64,000 bases of DNA from Valencia hispanica (lineage: Eukaryota; Chordata; Actinopteri; Cyprinodontiformes; Valenciidae), in NCBI GenBank assembly GCA_963556495.2, contig OY747721.1:33760349-33824348 (forward strand), read 5' to 3'. The position numbers were made by a program, and so were the translations under genes. A model generated the notes under the pieces. The model was not told the DNA's origin and did not search any database. It saw nothing but the letters and a program-made list of their open reading frames with translations. Shown one piece after another: positions 11,053 through 23,100 of the stretch. The stretch's first letter is position 1; each line of letters starts with the position of its first letter.

Positions 11053-12619
11053 TGTCAGTTTGATTGTTTGTTTGCATTGGAGCAATTTTCAACTGCTCAT
11101 TACAATGCAAATGGGACCTTCAAGATGTTCGGAGATCTGTTTGTTCTTCATGCATTTTAAAGCACATTTGAATCAATCTGCAGTGTTTAGTAAAGCAGCA
11201 AACACAAAATTATAGACTGTAAACCTTTGTCTGCTTTTGACATTCTCATCACATCATACAGAAAAAATGATGGAAACCTGATGAGATTTTTTGGAATGTG
11301 TAATGTGCATTTCTGAAACAATTCTGCAAATGAGTCAACATGGTAAGGAGAGATCAGAATACGATTATAGTATCCAAACAGTTGGGTCTAAACTAAACTA
11401 AATTAGAGCCGTTGATCTGTTATTAAATAGTTTTCCTAACTAGTTTTTACTTTTAAAAAAATAATTACATGAGTATTAGGTTAGTCATGACAGATATGGA
11501 AAATAAGTTGGGGATCAATAACCTTGACATGTGTTATGGAAAATTTTATTTCTGCTGCTAAAGTGTCATTATTATCTGAACTCAGAGTTTATGTTATGTC
11601 TTTATATCTATTATGCTAATGAGCTCTGTATGTGATATAGTCTTCTCTGCTATGCCACTTTGCCTGCCAGAGCTGATGTCTGTAGCTGCAATTTAGGTAA
11701 CAAAAGATAGTTTCACAGCAGGCTGTTGAGAAGCTAGTTCATATAGTTTGTCTTTTAAACAGTTTTGAATGTCTTCTGTCCTTGCGTATGTTTTGAACTC
11801 TGTGACTCAAAGTTGAAAGTCTGGCAGAGTGATTGGGACACTATTTACTCTCATCTTCCGCAAGATTCCTAATAAACCTGACTGGGTGCTTTCCATTTCA
11901 AAAGGGATACATCTGATTGTTCCACAACACATAACATCAATTCAAAATCAGCTTGCTGATGAAGTCAGGTCTCTGGATGCTGATGCATACGTCCACCGAA
12001 CAAAGTTCATTCAAGTTTTCTTCATTGACTTGGTCAGCAAAATGTCCTGATCATAGTTCAACTGAACATTTATATTGGAAACAAATGGTGAAAAAAATTG
12101 ATCCATTTTTTTTCCTGCCAAGCCATTCTTTCAGCTGCTAAGAGAGACATGGAACCTGATTGATAAAGACTATTGGTTTTCATTGATGAAATCCAGGCTT
12201 CAAGGAAATCCAGCAATCAGAAAACGCCAAGAGGAGGTCCAACAAAGGAATAACTGTGATCTTTTTTTTTGCAATTGCCAATAGTTAATGAATCTGTAAT
12301 CACTTCCTTTAGTTGACCTGAAAAAAGAGGTGCCTTGAAAAACATTATCTTTTTAAATTGAGTGTTGTAGTAAGTTGTTATGTGTCAACTCTTGAAACCC
12401 TGCATTACTCTCACAACAAAATTGCAAGAGTAGTGCAGAGTAGTCATATAATACAGTCATGAATGACGTCTTGGGGGAAACCATAAGATATAAAGTGACT
12501 AACTACATAAAAAGCTCATGCTTTTTGTAAGTGCTAACCAGAGGTGCTTAGAAAATACTGATTTCAAGAACTGGCAGGTGTATTCAATCCCTGAACTTGT
12601 ACTTTTTAAGCTATTCCCT
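11053..12619. other. Intergenic sequence, nothing recognised
   Basis: AT-rich DNA without a convincing coding region. Around 12170-12260 there is weak resemblance to the middle of Tc1 elements, which could belong to the fragment that follows, but it is too decayed to call. Confidence 0.35.
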
Positions 12620-12960
12620 AAAAGGCTTTATGCTGTTCTTTCAGTGTAAAGAAGAACAAGAAGTCCTGGAAGTGTTGGTATGGCCCCCACAGAGCCCTGA
12701 TCTCAACATCATGGAGTGTGTCTGGGGTTACATGAAGAGACAGAAGGATGTGAGGAAGCCTACATCCACATAAGATCTGTGGTTAGTTCTTCAAGATGTT
12801 TGGAACAACCTACCAGCTGAGGTCCTTCGAGTACTGTGAACAAGTGTACCTAGAAGAATTGATGCTGTTTTGAAGACAAAGGGTGGTCACACCAAATATT
12901 GATTTGATTGAAACTTATATTTTGTCCATTCACTGCTTATTGTTGATTCATGTAGTAATA
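12620..12960 (+). mobile_element. Tc1/mariner fragment, transposase C-terminus
   Basis: Plus-strand translation gives VLVWPPQSPDLNIMECVWG, the conserved Tc1 segment leading to the last catalytic residue (E) of the DD34E triad. This is followed by VWNNLPAEVLRVL and RRIDAVLKTKGGHTKY, the usual C-terminal end. Internal stops occur. Only the C-terminal third is present; the downstream sequence resembles a Tc1 3' arm but no intact terminal repeat pair is found. Confidence 0.75.
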
Positions 12961-13610
12961 ATTATGTGTAATAGGTGATAAAAGGTTTTTTTGTGATCAA
13001 TGGACCAATTTAAACAGATCATTTTGGCCCATTGAAAGCTCTCTGTTCAGGATGTAAGCTATTAATACTAAAAGAGGCTCCAGCAATATCCAGCAGAATA
13101 TCTGCTGTTATCAACACTTTACCACTTTATTCTCCAATAGGGAAAAAGTGATTCAGTTCCTTTGATGTTGGGTCACCTAGTCCTCACAACCAGAAGAAAC
13201 TTGTTGGATAAAACACAAATAGCCCAAAGGTGTACTGAAAGCTTTGAAGAGGTGCATGTTGGCTCCGGAGAAGCTTCTGGACCGGAAAAAAAATCTTCCA
13301 TAGCAGCTCCGCAGTGGTTCATTAATACATAAAAACTAATATAGCTTTGATATTTCTAAGCCTTCGTAATGTGGTAATTTAACTTACCGAAGCTGTCAAA
13401 AGATCTCTTCTTCAGGAGAGATCAAATATTTGTGCTTGTGTGACGCTGATCAGATGGTTGACTGACATAGAAAACACTGAAGAGCTTCACATGTTGTTTT
13501 TCTTAGTTGTTTCCATACGTTTTAATTATTAGACAATCGGAATTTTACTTAATGTGAACAGGAAGGTGAATTATCTTCTTTGTCCGTCTATTTACCCCTT
13601 CAATGTAGAA

Positions 13611-14293
13611 TGCTGTGAAAAAGGGTTATTGCCCTAATACAGAGTTCTTCTGTTTTAGCTTTTTGTCAACCTTGAATGTTTTACATCATCAAAGACATTT
13701 TGATATCATACAAAAATAACCTGATTAAGTCAAAAACCTATGTAGCGCTTTAGAAAAATAGTCTCCCCATGGTAAATCATGAATAAATTGTGATAAACAC
13801 CTGGCCTGATTACTGGCAGATCTCTACAATCCAAAAATCACTTAAAGAGAACCTCAGAGAACATGAAGTAGCCTACATATTATGCTGGTCTACCAAAATG
13901 CCTCTTAAGACTGCACTGCAGGCCTCATTGTCATTAGTTATGGTCACTGTTCATGATTCAACAATAAGGAAGAGACATAGCCAAAATGGTATCCATTTGA
14001 GAGATCCTACTTCAAAACCACTGCTGGCCTAAAATAACACAAAAGTGTGTTGTTTATTCAATACAAAACATCTTGATGGATCTCCAAGACTTTTGGTAAA
14101 ATATTGTGGGCTGACAAGATAGGAATGGAATCTTTTGTGAGAGGTGTGAAATAAATATGAAAATAAATAGCATTTCAGAGAAAGGATATCAAACTGGCTT
14201 CCAAAGTGGCGGTGGTAGTGTGATGGTCTGGGACCTAAATGACTTGCCGTTGATGGAACCATGAACTCTGCTACCTAGCAGAGTTCATGGTTC
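13611..14293 (+). mobile_element. Tc1-like remnant with N-terminal transposase piece
   Basis: The left end resembles a Tc1 terminal repeat of the tgtgaaaaaggg-ttattgccc type at about 13616-13637. Plus-strand coding remnants include LKTALQASLSLVMVTVHDST followed by IRKRHSQNG, which corresponds to the second helix-turn-helix region, and further on a ggtggtagtgtgatggtctggg segment near 14210 (the GGGSVMVWG block). Many small deletions separate them. The remnant ends in the palindrome at 14256-14293. Confidence 0.65.
14256..14293. repeat. Perfect 17-bp inverted repeat with 4-nt loop
   Basis: gaaccatgaactctgct (14256-14272), loop acct, then agcagagttcatggttc (14277-14293). The left arm belongs to the Tc1 coding sequence (the ATGGxxCCATGAA-type block); the right arm is its exact reverse complement, so the second arm looks like a fold-back copy. 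Confidence 0.9.
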
Positions 14294-14685
14294 AGAGTTT
14301 AACAGTAACCTTACAAAAGGTTTAAAGGTCAGTTTATTTTTTGTTGTCTGTTGTAATTTAAAGTAGCTTTTAGCATTCATGCTAATAGCAATGCTGTCAT
14401 AATATTAGCAACTTTTAAGCACAACTTTTAACCAAAGAGAATTTCAAGGCTTTTAACCCTGTAAGCTCTTGGCCCCTTTTTAAGCTATTAACATCATGAA
14501 AAGTTGTTTTCCCACATTGCTGGATTGGATGGCATTGGATTGCCTGAACACAAAAAAAATAAAATACAAGAAATTAACAAAGCCAATTAAGTACAATTAA
14601 GCGCGAAAATCATCATACCCTTGGCCGATTTAGGCCTATGGTAATTTTTTACTTTTGCCAACATTTTCTTCTGAGAAGAAGTAGT

Positions 14686-14950
14686 AGTAGTATAGAGTGG
14701 CTCAGCCAGAGTCCCAATTTCAGTCTGATGGAAAATCTGTGGAGAGAGCCAAATATTGGGGTGATAATAAAGAGGCCTTCCAGCATCACAGCACATCACT
14801 GTAGTTAAATTATTAAAATACCAGAGGAAACATGCAAAAACTTGGTCAGCAGTTACAAGAAAGGCTTAATTTTTAGTAATGCCATTGTTTTCCATTTATT
14901 ATTGAGAAGGGTATGCAGTCATATTTCATAACTTGGAATATGCATTCTGA
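14686..14950 (+). mobile_element. Second Tc1 fragment, transposase C-terminus
   Basis: Plus-strand frames give VEWLSQSPNFSLMENLWRE-like sequence (the third catalytic region), then KNLVSSYKKGLI and a run resembling the Tc1 C-terminal end, with frame breaks. Whether it belongs to the same insertion as 13611-14293, split by about 400 bp, or to a separate copy cannot be decided by eye. Confidence 0.6.
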
Positions 14951-16145
14951 TGAGGCTCGTTTGTCAGATTACCATCATCCCTTTGAAAATAGCAACCTTT
15001 AGCAGGTATTAAACATACTTTCCATTTGCCCATGTTTCTGTATTAAGATGTTTTATTAGTTTGATGTAAGTATGTAATTTAAACTCTAAATCTACCAGGG
15101 GTATAAATGATTACAAAATAAAACTGTAGTAAACACTTTGTGATTGTATGAATCCTGTTTTTGTGTATGTGCAATGAGGATGAATTTGGGAATATTTTCA
15201 CTAAAGGCCACGGATTTTATCTGAGCAGAAAGACGTTCAATTTAAAAGTCAGGGTGAAAAAACAACCATGAGATCAATTTGAAATAGCTGCACTTTTAAA
15301 ATTGCTCTTCTTTCAGTGTTCACATCCTGTGAAGAAAGATCTGGGCTCTGTGAAACATAAAAGAGAGTGAAGAAATCAATGCAAACCCCTCAAGCGTACT
15401 CTCCTTCTTTCTCCAAACAATCAAAACCACCAAGGTCTGACGTGTGTGCTTAAAAATCCAAGCTCAGTTTAATGATTTCTTTTTATATATATATATTTAT
15501 ATATTATTCCTACAAATACATGGTTTTCAGCACTTTGAAAAACGCTCACTTTGCTCAGTAAACCAAGGAAGCTAGAAATATCCTACAGTGAAAAAGAAAG
15601 ACAAATTATCGTTGAGGAAAAAAAAATAAGATGTGAAAAAAAAAAAAAAAAAAAAACAACCTGTACAAACACGATGGCCCAATAATTTAAGAAAATAGTG
15701 TCTCTAAAACGTTCATATTGCTTTGTATCTCTACTGACCGTGTCCACCCTGTGCAACACCAGGCAGTTCTGACAGCGGCCATATGGGGCACCAAACCCCA
15801 GGTGCTATAGTTGCTCCAGAGGTTTAGGGGTCAAGCTGCATGGTGTCACAGAAGAGAAACAGTCTCGTTTGTCGTCTCGGGGGTCACTCCTTCTCTGGCT
15901 GTTTTGGCAGTAACAATACAAAGACGAGAGATGGTCACACTACCACAGTACCGCACTCCTCATGAAGGATGGTTTTACTGTTTGTTGTAGTTTTACCATT
16001 ATTACTTTCTACAGCATTATTACTAGAGCTATCACCATCACAGATACACAAAGTGCATCATGTGTTTGTTTGTGTGTGCAGAGGGTTCGTCCGGGTCCGT
16101 GTGTATGTGACTGTATGCTTTTGTGTGTGATGGCAGAGTTGATGT
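14951..16145 (-). other. cacna1g: cacna1g 3' UTR and downstream flank
   Basis: This lies immediately downstream of the cacna1g stop codon on the minus strand. It includes a TG/TTTG-rich stretch near 16060-16120, an AT repeat at about 15483-15510 and a 20-nt A run at about 15637-15656 (T run in the transcript). Candidate AATAAA signals on the minus strand occur near 15050 and 14895, but no cleavage site can be fixed by eye, so the end of the last exon is unknown. Confidence 0.5.
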
Positions 16146-17114
16146 TCAGTGCTCGGAGCTTGTCTTCTCTAAGGAGAAACTGGGAAGTGTCAATAGCTTG
16201 GAGCTGGGATTGGGATTCGGCGAGCCTCCATCCTGTCCTGAGCCCTCCCCGACTCCCAGGTCAAACGAGTCTTTGGAGTCACTAGAGGGCGCTCTCCTCC
16301 TCAGACATGTGTCCCTGCTGGGCAGAGGAGGGGGCCTTCCTAATCCCCCAAGGCCCATGCCACTGAGGCTTGGGTAGAGTCCAGACTGGGGTTCGAGTTT
16401 GTCAGGTGGGTCAACGGATATGCAGGGTGGGCTCATCTTCTTCTTCCGTCGGGGGGAGGGCAGTGGGGCCTGGGGGGGAATCTGCAGGCTGTCGGACCGG
16501 GACACAAACCCTGAAGATGTGGAGGCGGTGCTGCGCTGTGTGCAGGCATCCTCCGCTGAGTACACCTCTACAGAGTGGCGCCGTGGGTCGTCCAGCCAGG
16601 AGTAAGGGCGTGGGCGGGGCAGGAGGGTGCTACGCCCCTGTGTGTCAACACTGTGGAATCTCTTGAGCTGCCTAACACATGGACTCTGACTCTCCTGGCA
16701 CCCCGTATGCTCCACAGCTACGCTGTCGCTTTTCACCAGTCCTCCACAGGTGATGAGAGAAACTTCATGATCCTCAGTAGCCACCTCCCCCTCCTCTTGT
16801 TGCTGCTGCTGTGGCCTGGCAGGTAAGGGAGGAGGAGGCAGGTGGGAGGATGAAGAAGATGATGCACATGAAGAGTAGGAGGGGAGGCAGTGCTGGTCAT
16901 GTTGCTGGGTGTGCACACTGCTGGGTTTAGGTGAGGCGCCCGCTGTGGCTGGTACCAGGCAGAGAGCTGGATGTTGATGGGGATGATGATATGTGGAAGA
17001 GGAAGAGGGAGAGGTGGATGGAGGTAGACCCAAAGCTGCCACATTCAGAAGTCCTTCACTGCTCTCCCGTTCATCTGAACAGAGGGCCTCCTGAGAATCA
17101 GTGGACACTGCAAC
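16146..17114 (-). CDS. cacna1g: cacna1g last coding exon, C-terminus and stop
   Basis: A 969-bp exon, acceptor ccgttttccag, running to TGA at 16148-16146. It begins [15 protein letters not shown] and includes low-complexity serine, proline and a short polyglutamine run (SSSSSS, PPPPLP, QQQQQ). It then has [42 protein letters not shown] and [16 protein letters not shown], close to the last part of mammalian Cav3.1, ending EKTSSEH. The acidic and basic patches are cytoplasmic and likely sites of phosphorylation. The residue match drops in the low-complexity middle. Confidence 0.95.
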   Translation of the reverse strand, partial: VAVSTDSQEALCSDERESSEGLLNVAALGLPPSTSPSSSSTYHHPHQHPALCLVPATAGASPKPSSVHTQQHDQHCLPSYSSCASSSSSSHLPPPPLPARPQQQQQEEGEVATEDHEVSLITCGGLVKSDSVAVEHTGCQESQSPCVRQLKRFHSVDTQGRSTLLPRPRPYSWLDDPRRHSVEVYSAEDACTQRSTASTSSGFVSRSDSLQIPPQAPLPSPRRKKKMSPPCISVDPPDKLEPQSGLYPSLSGMGLGGLGRPPPLPSRDTCLRRRAPSSDSKDSFDLGVGEGSGQDGGSPNPNPSSKLLTLPSFSLEKTSSEH

Positions 17115-20100
17115 CTGGAAAACGGGGCATGGAGGTGAGGGGGAGTGAAGTATTTAAGAAAAAAATGGGGGTAAATGTCCAATGGAGGGGGGATTGGGAG
17201 GGTGGCAGGAGAGGAGAGGAGAAGAGAGGAGGGGAGGAGACCAAGGGTGAGAGTGGAGGAGAGCAGTTAGTGAGAGGTGATGAGGATGAGAAGCAGCAGT
17301 CTGGGTCAAAGCTCAACGTCTGGCCAGCGTGTTCTCACACAACTCTCTGTGCACTTCAGTCGCAACGTTCTGCTATGAATCATAACCCAAAAAAACACAG
17401 AGGCTCTGCACTGTGCTGCTCTGTCTCATTAGTCCAGCTTGTCAGGAGCACACTGGGTAAACGTCTGACAGAAGTGGATGCCTTTGGCGAGCTCGCTATG
17501 TTGAGTCTGTATTGGATGTTTGAACTCAACCTGGTCAGAGTCTGACATGTTTTCTTTAGAGAGAGTTCCCCGGGGGTCTCCTAAGATATTAAGCTGAGAT
17601 GTTGATCTTACCAGCAAAAATTTGCAGGTTGTTTGGGGTCAAACATGGAGCCAAAAGTTTGTTCAGAGTTTCAGATAAATTTTAGACTGTTGTGAAATCT
17701 TTCTCCACATTTGTTTAGTTGCAACACATTGAGTTGGATGTTCAACAAAGATCTGAATATTTTTTTCTTCTCACATAAACTCAATCTAAAGTTCATTCGA
17801 AATTGCTTGGAAATATGTGCGTTTCTTGCTGGCAGAGACATTGAGCACTGAGCCAGACCAAGTGACATTCCAACCTTTGCCCATTGACACAAATCCCCGT
17901 AAACTGCGAGTGACTCCCATTCCTACCGCTACATAGAACCATTCAGAGGGTCTGAAGCCAACAGACAGAGGTTAAGCATGACATGTAAACCTCTGCAAGG
18001 AAGGGTTAGTAATGAAATGTCCTCATGAACTCATGAGGCCTCCTGAACCGTGACAGATCTCAGGTCAGCGATGACTCATGCGGATCGATCGAAGACTTAA
18101 AGTAATGCAGATGAACAAGTGGAGGCAAGGCATGCATGTCATTTCAGGGCTGAGCATTTTGAGAAGACTCTCCCTGCATGAGCCTTGAACAGTGTGACCA
18201 CAGAGACACCTAGTGGTCAAATAAATGTGTTACAGCCACAACAATGCAACACCTAGTAACAAATTACAGAAGTGCACCCTGGAAGCATACTACAATAATC
18301 ACCCTGAAACTTGTATTTTGTTTTATATCGTTTAAGCACTAATCTAGAGATTAAAAAAATTATCTGGTTCTCTACCATCATAATACTGGGAGTACAAAAT
18401 GGCCAAATGCATATGGACAGCTCTTGCTGTTTAGTAGGAATCCCCTGAGTTGTATTGTTTAAAATATAAAAAGTGCACTGCATTATGGGTGAGTTTTCTT
18501 TTATCCACATTACACCTGTGCCTTTATACATTCAATCACTCTACTAGACATCTGATAAATGAATGTGACTTTGCTCCGGCCATTCATTTTTAACAAGTGG
18601 CTCTGTCTGCTTAGAGAGTTGTAGATGCTCTGTGGTTTGATGACCATCACTTAAAAAATGTAAAAAATCTGGGTAAATGAAATATGAGAAGAGGAGTAAA
18701 AAAAAGAGCAGGGGGGAGGGGGGTCTACATGTGCGTCTGTAACGTCCCGTGTTTCTGAAAATGCTTTGTAGGAGATGATGTCTGCTTGTTTATCACCGTT
18801 TCAGAAACAGGAGTATCTGTGTTTGAGCAGTAGCTCAGAGTCGGGGGCCTTGTGGGCCCAGCTGAGCTGAGATCAAAGGTCAACAGATACGATTGATGGG
18901 ATGAGCAGATCGGTTTTAAAGCAACAAGAAAATCATGAAGAGCAAAAAAGAAAAGAAAGAGGGAAGACAGTGGAATAGTTAAGAACATGCAAGAAAAGCT
19001 TTAAACTCTATAGTGGATATTTAGTGCCACTTCAAGGGAAGGAAATGTGAGATGCGAGAAGAATAAAGTTTCATACACAAAAATAAAGTCAAGTCTTGTA
19101 ATAGTAACTATCTTTTTCTCTTTGTCCACATTCCCGCAGCAGGATGAGAAATCTATTTCACAAGTATGTCATTCAACTCTAAAACTGACATTGATGTTGT
19201 ATTTAATTTACTGAGAAAGTGAAAAACTACAGTACTGTGCAATAATCCCAAGTCATCAATAATTTCTTTATCGCTTAGTGACAAAACAGCTTACAGCTGT
19301 CACATCTAGAATGAAAACAAGATGACATAAGTGTTGGAGACAGGAGTCAACTAATGTGTTACAAGCAAGACCGTCTGAGGGTCACTTAAAATAGAGAGTA
19401 AAGGTCACCTAGCACAGAGAGTGCCCCAAAGACAGCTTTATCTGTACTCAACACATTTTAAAAGGGGTTGTATTTCGAGCTTGAATGGCGCCAAGTGATT
19501 GTTTTGTGCAATTACTTTGCATTTTGAGTGTACAGATGTCACAGTGTTCAGATGTTCAAACCAGCGGGTATGTGAATGCAGCCCCCCCCCCAACAAGTTT
19601 CAGCTTTTTTTTCGTTAATGGTGTTGGAAGATGGTATAAGAAAATAATCATATCACAGTTAATTGGTTATTATTGCCTGAGATGTATCAGGGAACAAACC
19701 GAGGTCAAGCACAAGGAAACAAATAAACTCGAATCAGCAGATTGTAAATATGTTAACACAAAAATCAAACAGTAACGATTTAGATACAATTTTTAACAGT
19801 TTAAAGTCATTTATCTATGATGAAATTGCAAAATATCAAATTTAATAGCATTCTCAGGCTCAATAAACAAACAAAATTTTAGTTCGATAGTCTGTGTTAA
19901 AATCAAGTGTTTATGGGAGCCCCCTAATGGTTTTGGGGGTCCTAAGCAGTGGCTTAATTCGCTTGTGCCTTCGCTTATGCCTCTGATGAATCCACATCAC
20001 CCACCTATGCATTTCATCCTGAATAATGCACAATTTGATCAACAAACAAGCCATTTTTCTACAGATTTGTCTGCAAATTCCGTGGCAGCGCCTTGGCACA

Positions 20101-23100
20101 CACACGTCATATTTAAAGGTTGGATGGACACCACTGGTACAGATATAATGCAACTGAAATTCTTTTCCCACCTCATAGGTGAAACTGACAGTATAAACCT
20201 GTCCTATTATTTTAGGTTGTCAGTTATTTGACCTCTTTGGAGTGCTCATGGAACAATAAAATTTAAATCCCAGATGGTTGGTTGATCTTAATATGAAAAA
20301 CAACACCCACTGACATCAAGGTAATAGTCCCTGTCATGACACAGCAGACACTGTGATTTCCATATCACTGATCTCAGGAAAACCATTTTCATAAAGCAAT
20401 ATACACTCAACAAAAATATAAACGCAACAGCTTTGTTTCTGCTCCCATTTTTCATGAGATGGACTTAAAGATCTAAAATTCATTCCAGATACACAATATT
20501 ACCATTTCTCTCAAACAATGTTCACAAATCAGTCTAAATGTGTGATAGTGAGCACTTCTGCTTTGCTGAGATAATCCATCCCACCTCACAGGTGTGCCAC
20601 ATCAAGATGCTGATCTGACAACATGATTAGTGCACAGGTGTACCTTATACTGCCCACAATAAAAGGCCACCATGGAATGTGCAGTTTTTTGCTTTATTGG
20701 GGGTCTGGGGACTCAGAACCGGTCAGTATCTGGTGTGACCACCATTTGCCTCATGCAGTGCAACACATCTTCTTCGCATAGAGTTTATCAGATTGTTAAT
20801 TGTGGCCTGTGGAATGTTGGTCCACTCCTCTTCAATGGCTGTGCGAAGTTGTTAGATATTAGTGGGAACTGGTACACGCTGTCGTATACGCCGGTCAAGC
20901 ACATCCCAAACATGCTCAATGGGTGACATGTCCGGTGAGTATGCTGGCCATGCAAGAACTGGGACATTTTCAGCTTCCAAGAATTGTGTACAGATCCTTG
21001 CAACATGGGGCCGTGCATTATCTTGCTGAAACATGAGGTGATGTTCATGGATGTATGGCACAACAATGGGCCTCAGGATCTCATCACGGTATCTCTGTGC
21101 ATTCAAAATGCCATCAATAAAATGCACCTGTGTTCTTCGTCCATAACAGATGCCTGCCCATACCATAACCCCACCACCACCATGGGCCACTCGATCCACA
21201 ACATTGACATCAGCAAAGCGCTCCCCCATATTGACACCACGCAAGCTGTCTGCCATCTGCCCTGAACAATGTAAACCGAGATTCATCCGTGAAGAGAACA
21301 CCTCTCCAACGTGACAGATGCCATCGAATGTGAGCATTTGCCCACTCAAGTCTGTTACGGCAACGAGCTGGAGTCAGGTCAAGACCCCGATGAGGATGAC
21401 GAGCATGCAGTTGAGCTTCCCTGAGACGTTTCTGACAGTTTGTGCAGAAATTGTTTGGTTATGCAAACCAATTGTTTCAGCAGCTGTCTGAGTGGCTGGT
21501 CTCAGACGATCTTGGAGGTGAACCTGCTGGATGTGGAGGTCCTGGGCTGGTGTGGTTACACGTGGTCTGCGGTTGTGAGGCCGGTTGGATGTACTGCCAT
21601 ATTCTGTGAAACGCCTTTGTAGACGGCTTATGGTGGAGAAATGAACATTCAATGCACGAGCAACAGATCTGGTTGACATTCCTGCTGTCAGCATGCCAAT
21701 TGCACACTCCCTCAATGCTTGTGGCATCTGTGGCATTTTGCTGTGAGACAAAACTGCACATTCCAGGGTGGCCTTTTATTGTGGGCAGTATAAGGTACAC
21801 CTATGCACTAATCATGATGTCAGATCAGCATCTTGATGTGGCACACCTGTAAGGTGGGATGGATTATCTCAGCAAAGCAGAAGTGCTCAGTATCACACAT
21901 TTAGACTGATTTGTGAACAATGTTTGAGAGAAATGGTAATATTGTGTATCTGGAATGAATTTTAGATCTTTAAGTCCATCTCATGAAAAATGGGAGCAGA
22001 AACAAAGGTGTTGCGTTTTTTGTTGAGTGTACATACAAGATAAGAGGAATTAATATTCAAAAAAATCTATATTTCCTGTCACAGATGTAATGCGTTTTTC
22101 AAAATAGTAGCATACATGGCAAAATAGGGAGCAGTAGAACATCAGCTTAAATGTGATTTCACAGTTGTTATTGCCTGACCTTCAACATCTTTGTCGAGGC
22201 TAACTTTGTATAGGCCATCTAGGTTAACAACATAATTTTTAAATCCATTTATGAACTAAATAGTGAAAATGATTGGCTGAATTAAAACAGTCATAACAAA
22301 GGTGCCCAACACTAGCCAGCCTTTGTAGGGATGTCTTTGATCTTGCACCTTGTTGTAGAGTATGTACCCCTACTGCCAGGCAATTGCACAACACAGCTAT
22401 TTGACCTACTTCAAAGTTAGTGTGACCCAAATCAGACTGTTAATACCTGCTAATGCTTCCGCCAGGGATCTCCAACTCTAGTCATCAAGATCCACTGTCC
22501 TGCGACCGTTCCTAATGCAGAGACTCCACAGCCCACAATACCCACTTGTTCCATTTTGTATACAAGTCTAGAGAGGAGTCTGACATAAACTAGTTATTTA
22601 GCCCCACCAAGAATTTTTAGCTGTAAACTTGACACAGAAAAACTTTTAAAGACCTTCAGAAAGCCTCAAGAATAGTTTATGAAACAAAGTCTAAAGAAAT
22701 TAGGGACAGTTTAGAACTTTTGCACAGTATTGTAGATCTTCAAACAAATGATTTATTTTAAAGAAATATGTGAGTCGGAAGTCATGGGTTCAGTCAAAGA
22801 GAATAAACAGTAGAAAACATTTTAAGGCCGAATGACTTTAAACATACCCCTGCTTTCCAAGGGACAGGTAAGCGGCGTGTAACGTAATAGACATGTTTTA
22901 CTCATAAACTCAGCAGCCCCCTTCCCGCCGGAAGCGTTTCAGATGCACATTGGCTGCGAAATTGTTCCATGCAGCTGGTCCCGGGAGTTTACGAAATAAC
23001 AGGAGAAATCCAATTGCATAACTTAAAGGGTATACATGAAAAAAGGATCAATGTTAATAAGTATCATAAACTCGCCATCCACTCCCAAAACTGCAGATAT

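Noticed and set aside
16931..17545. Plus-strand 204-residue open frame opposite the last cacna1g exon
   Set aside because: It is the antisense of a coding exon plus flanking A/G-rich intron; low-complexity composition and no family match.
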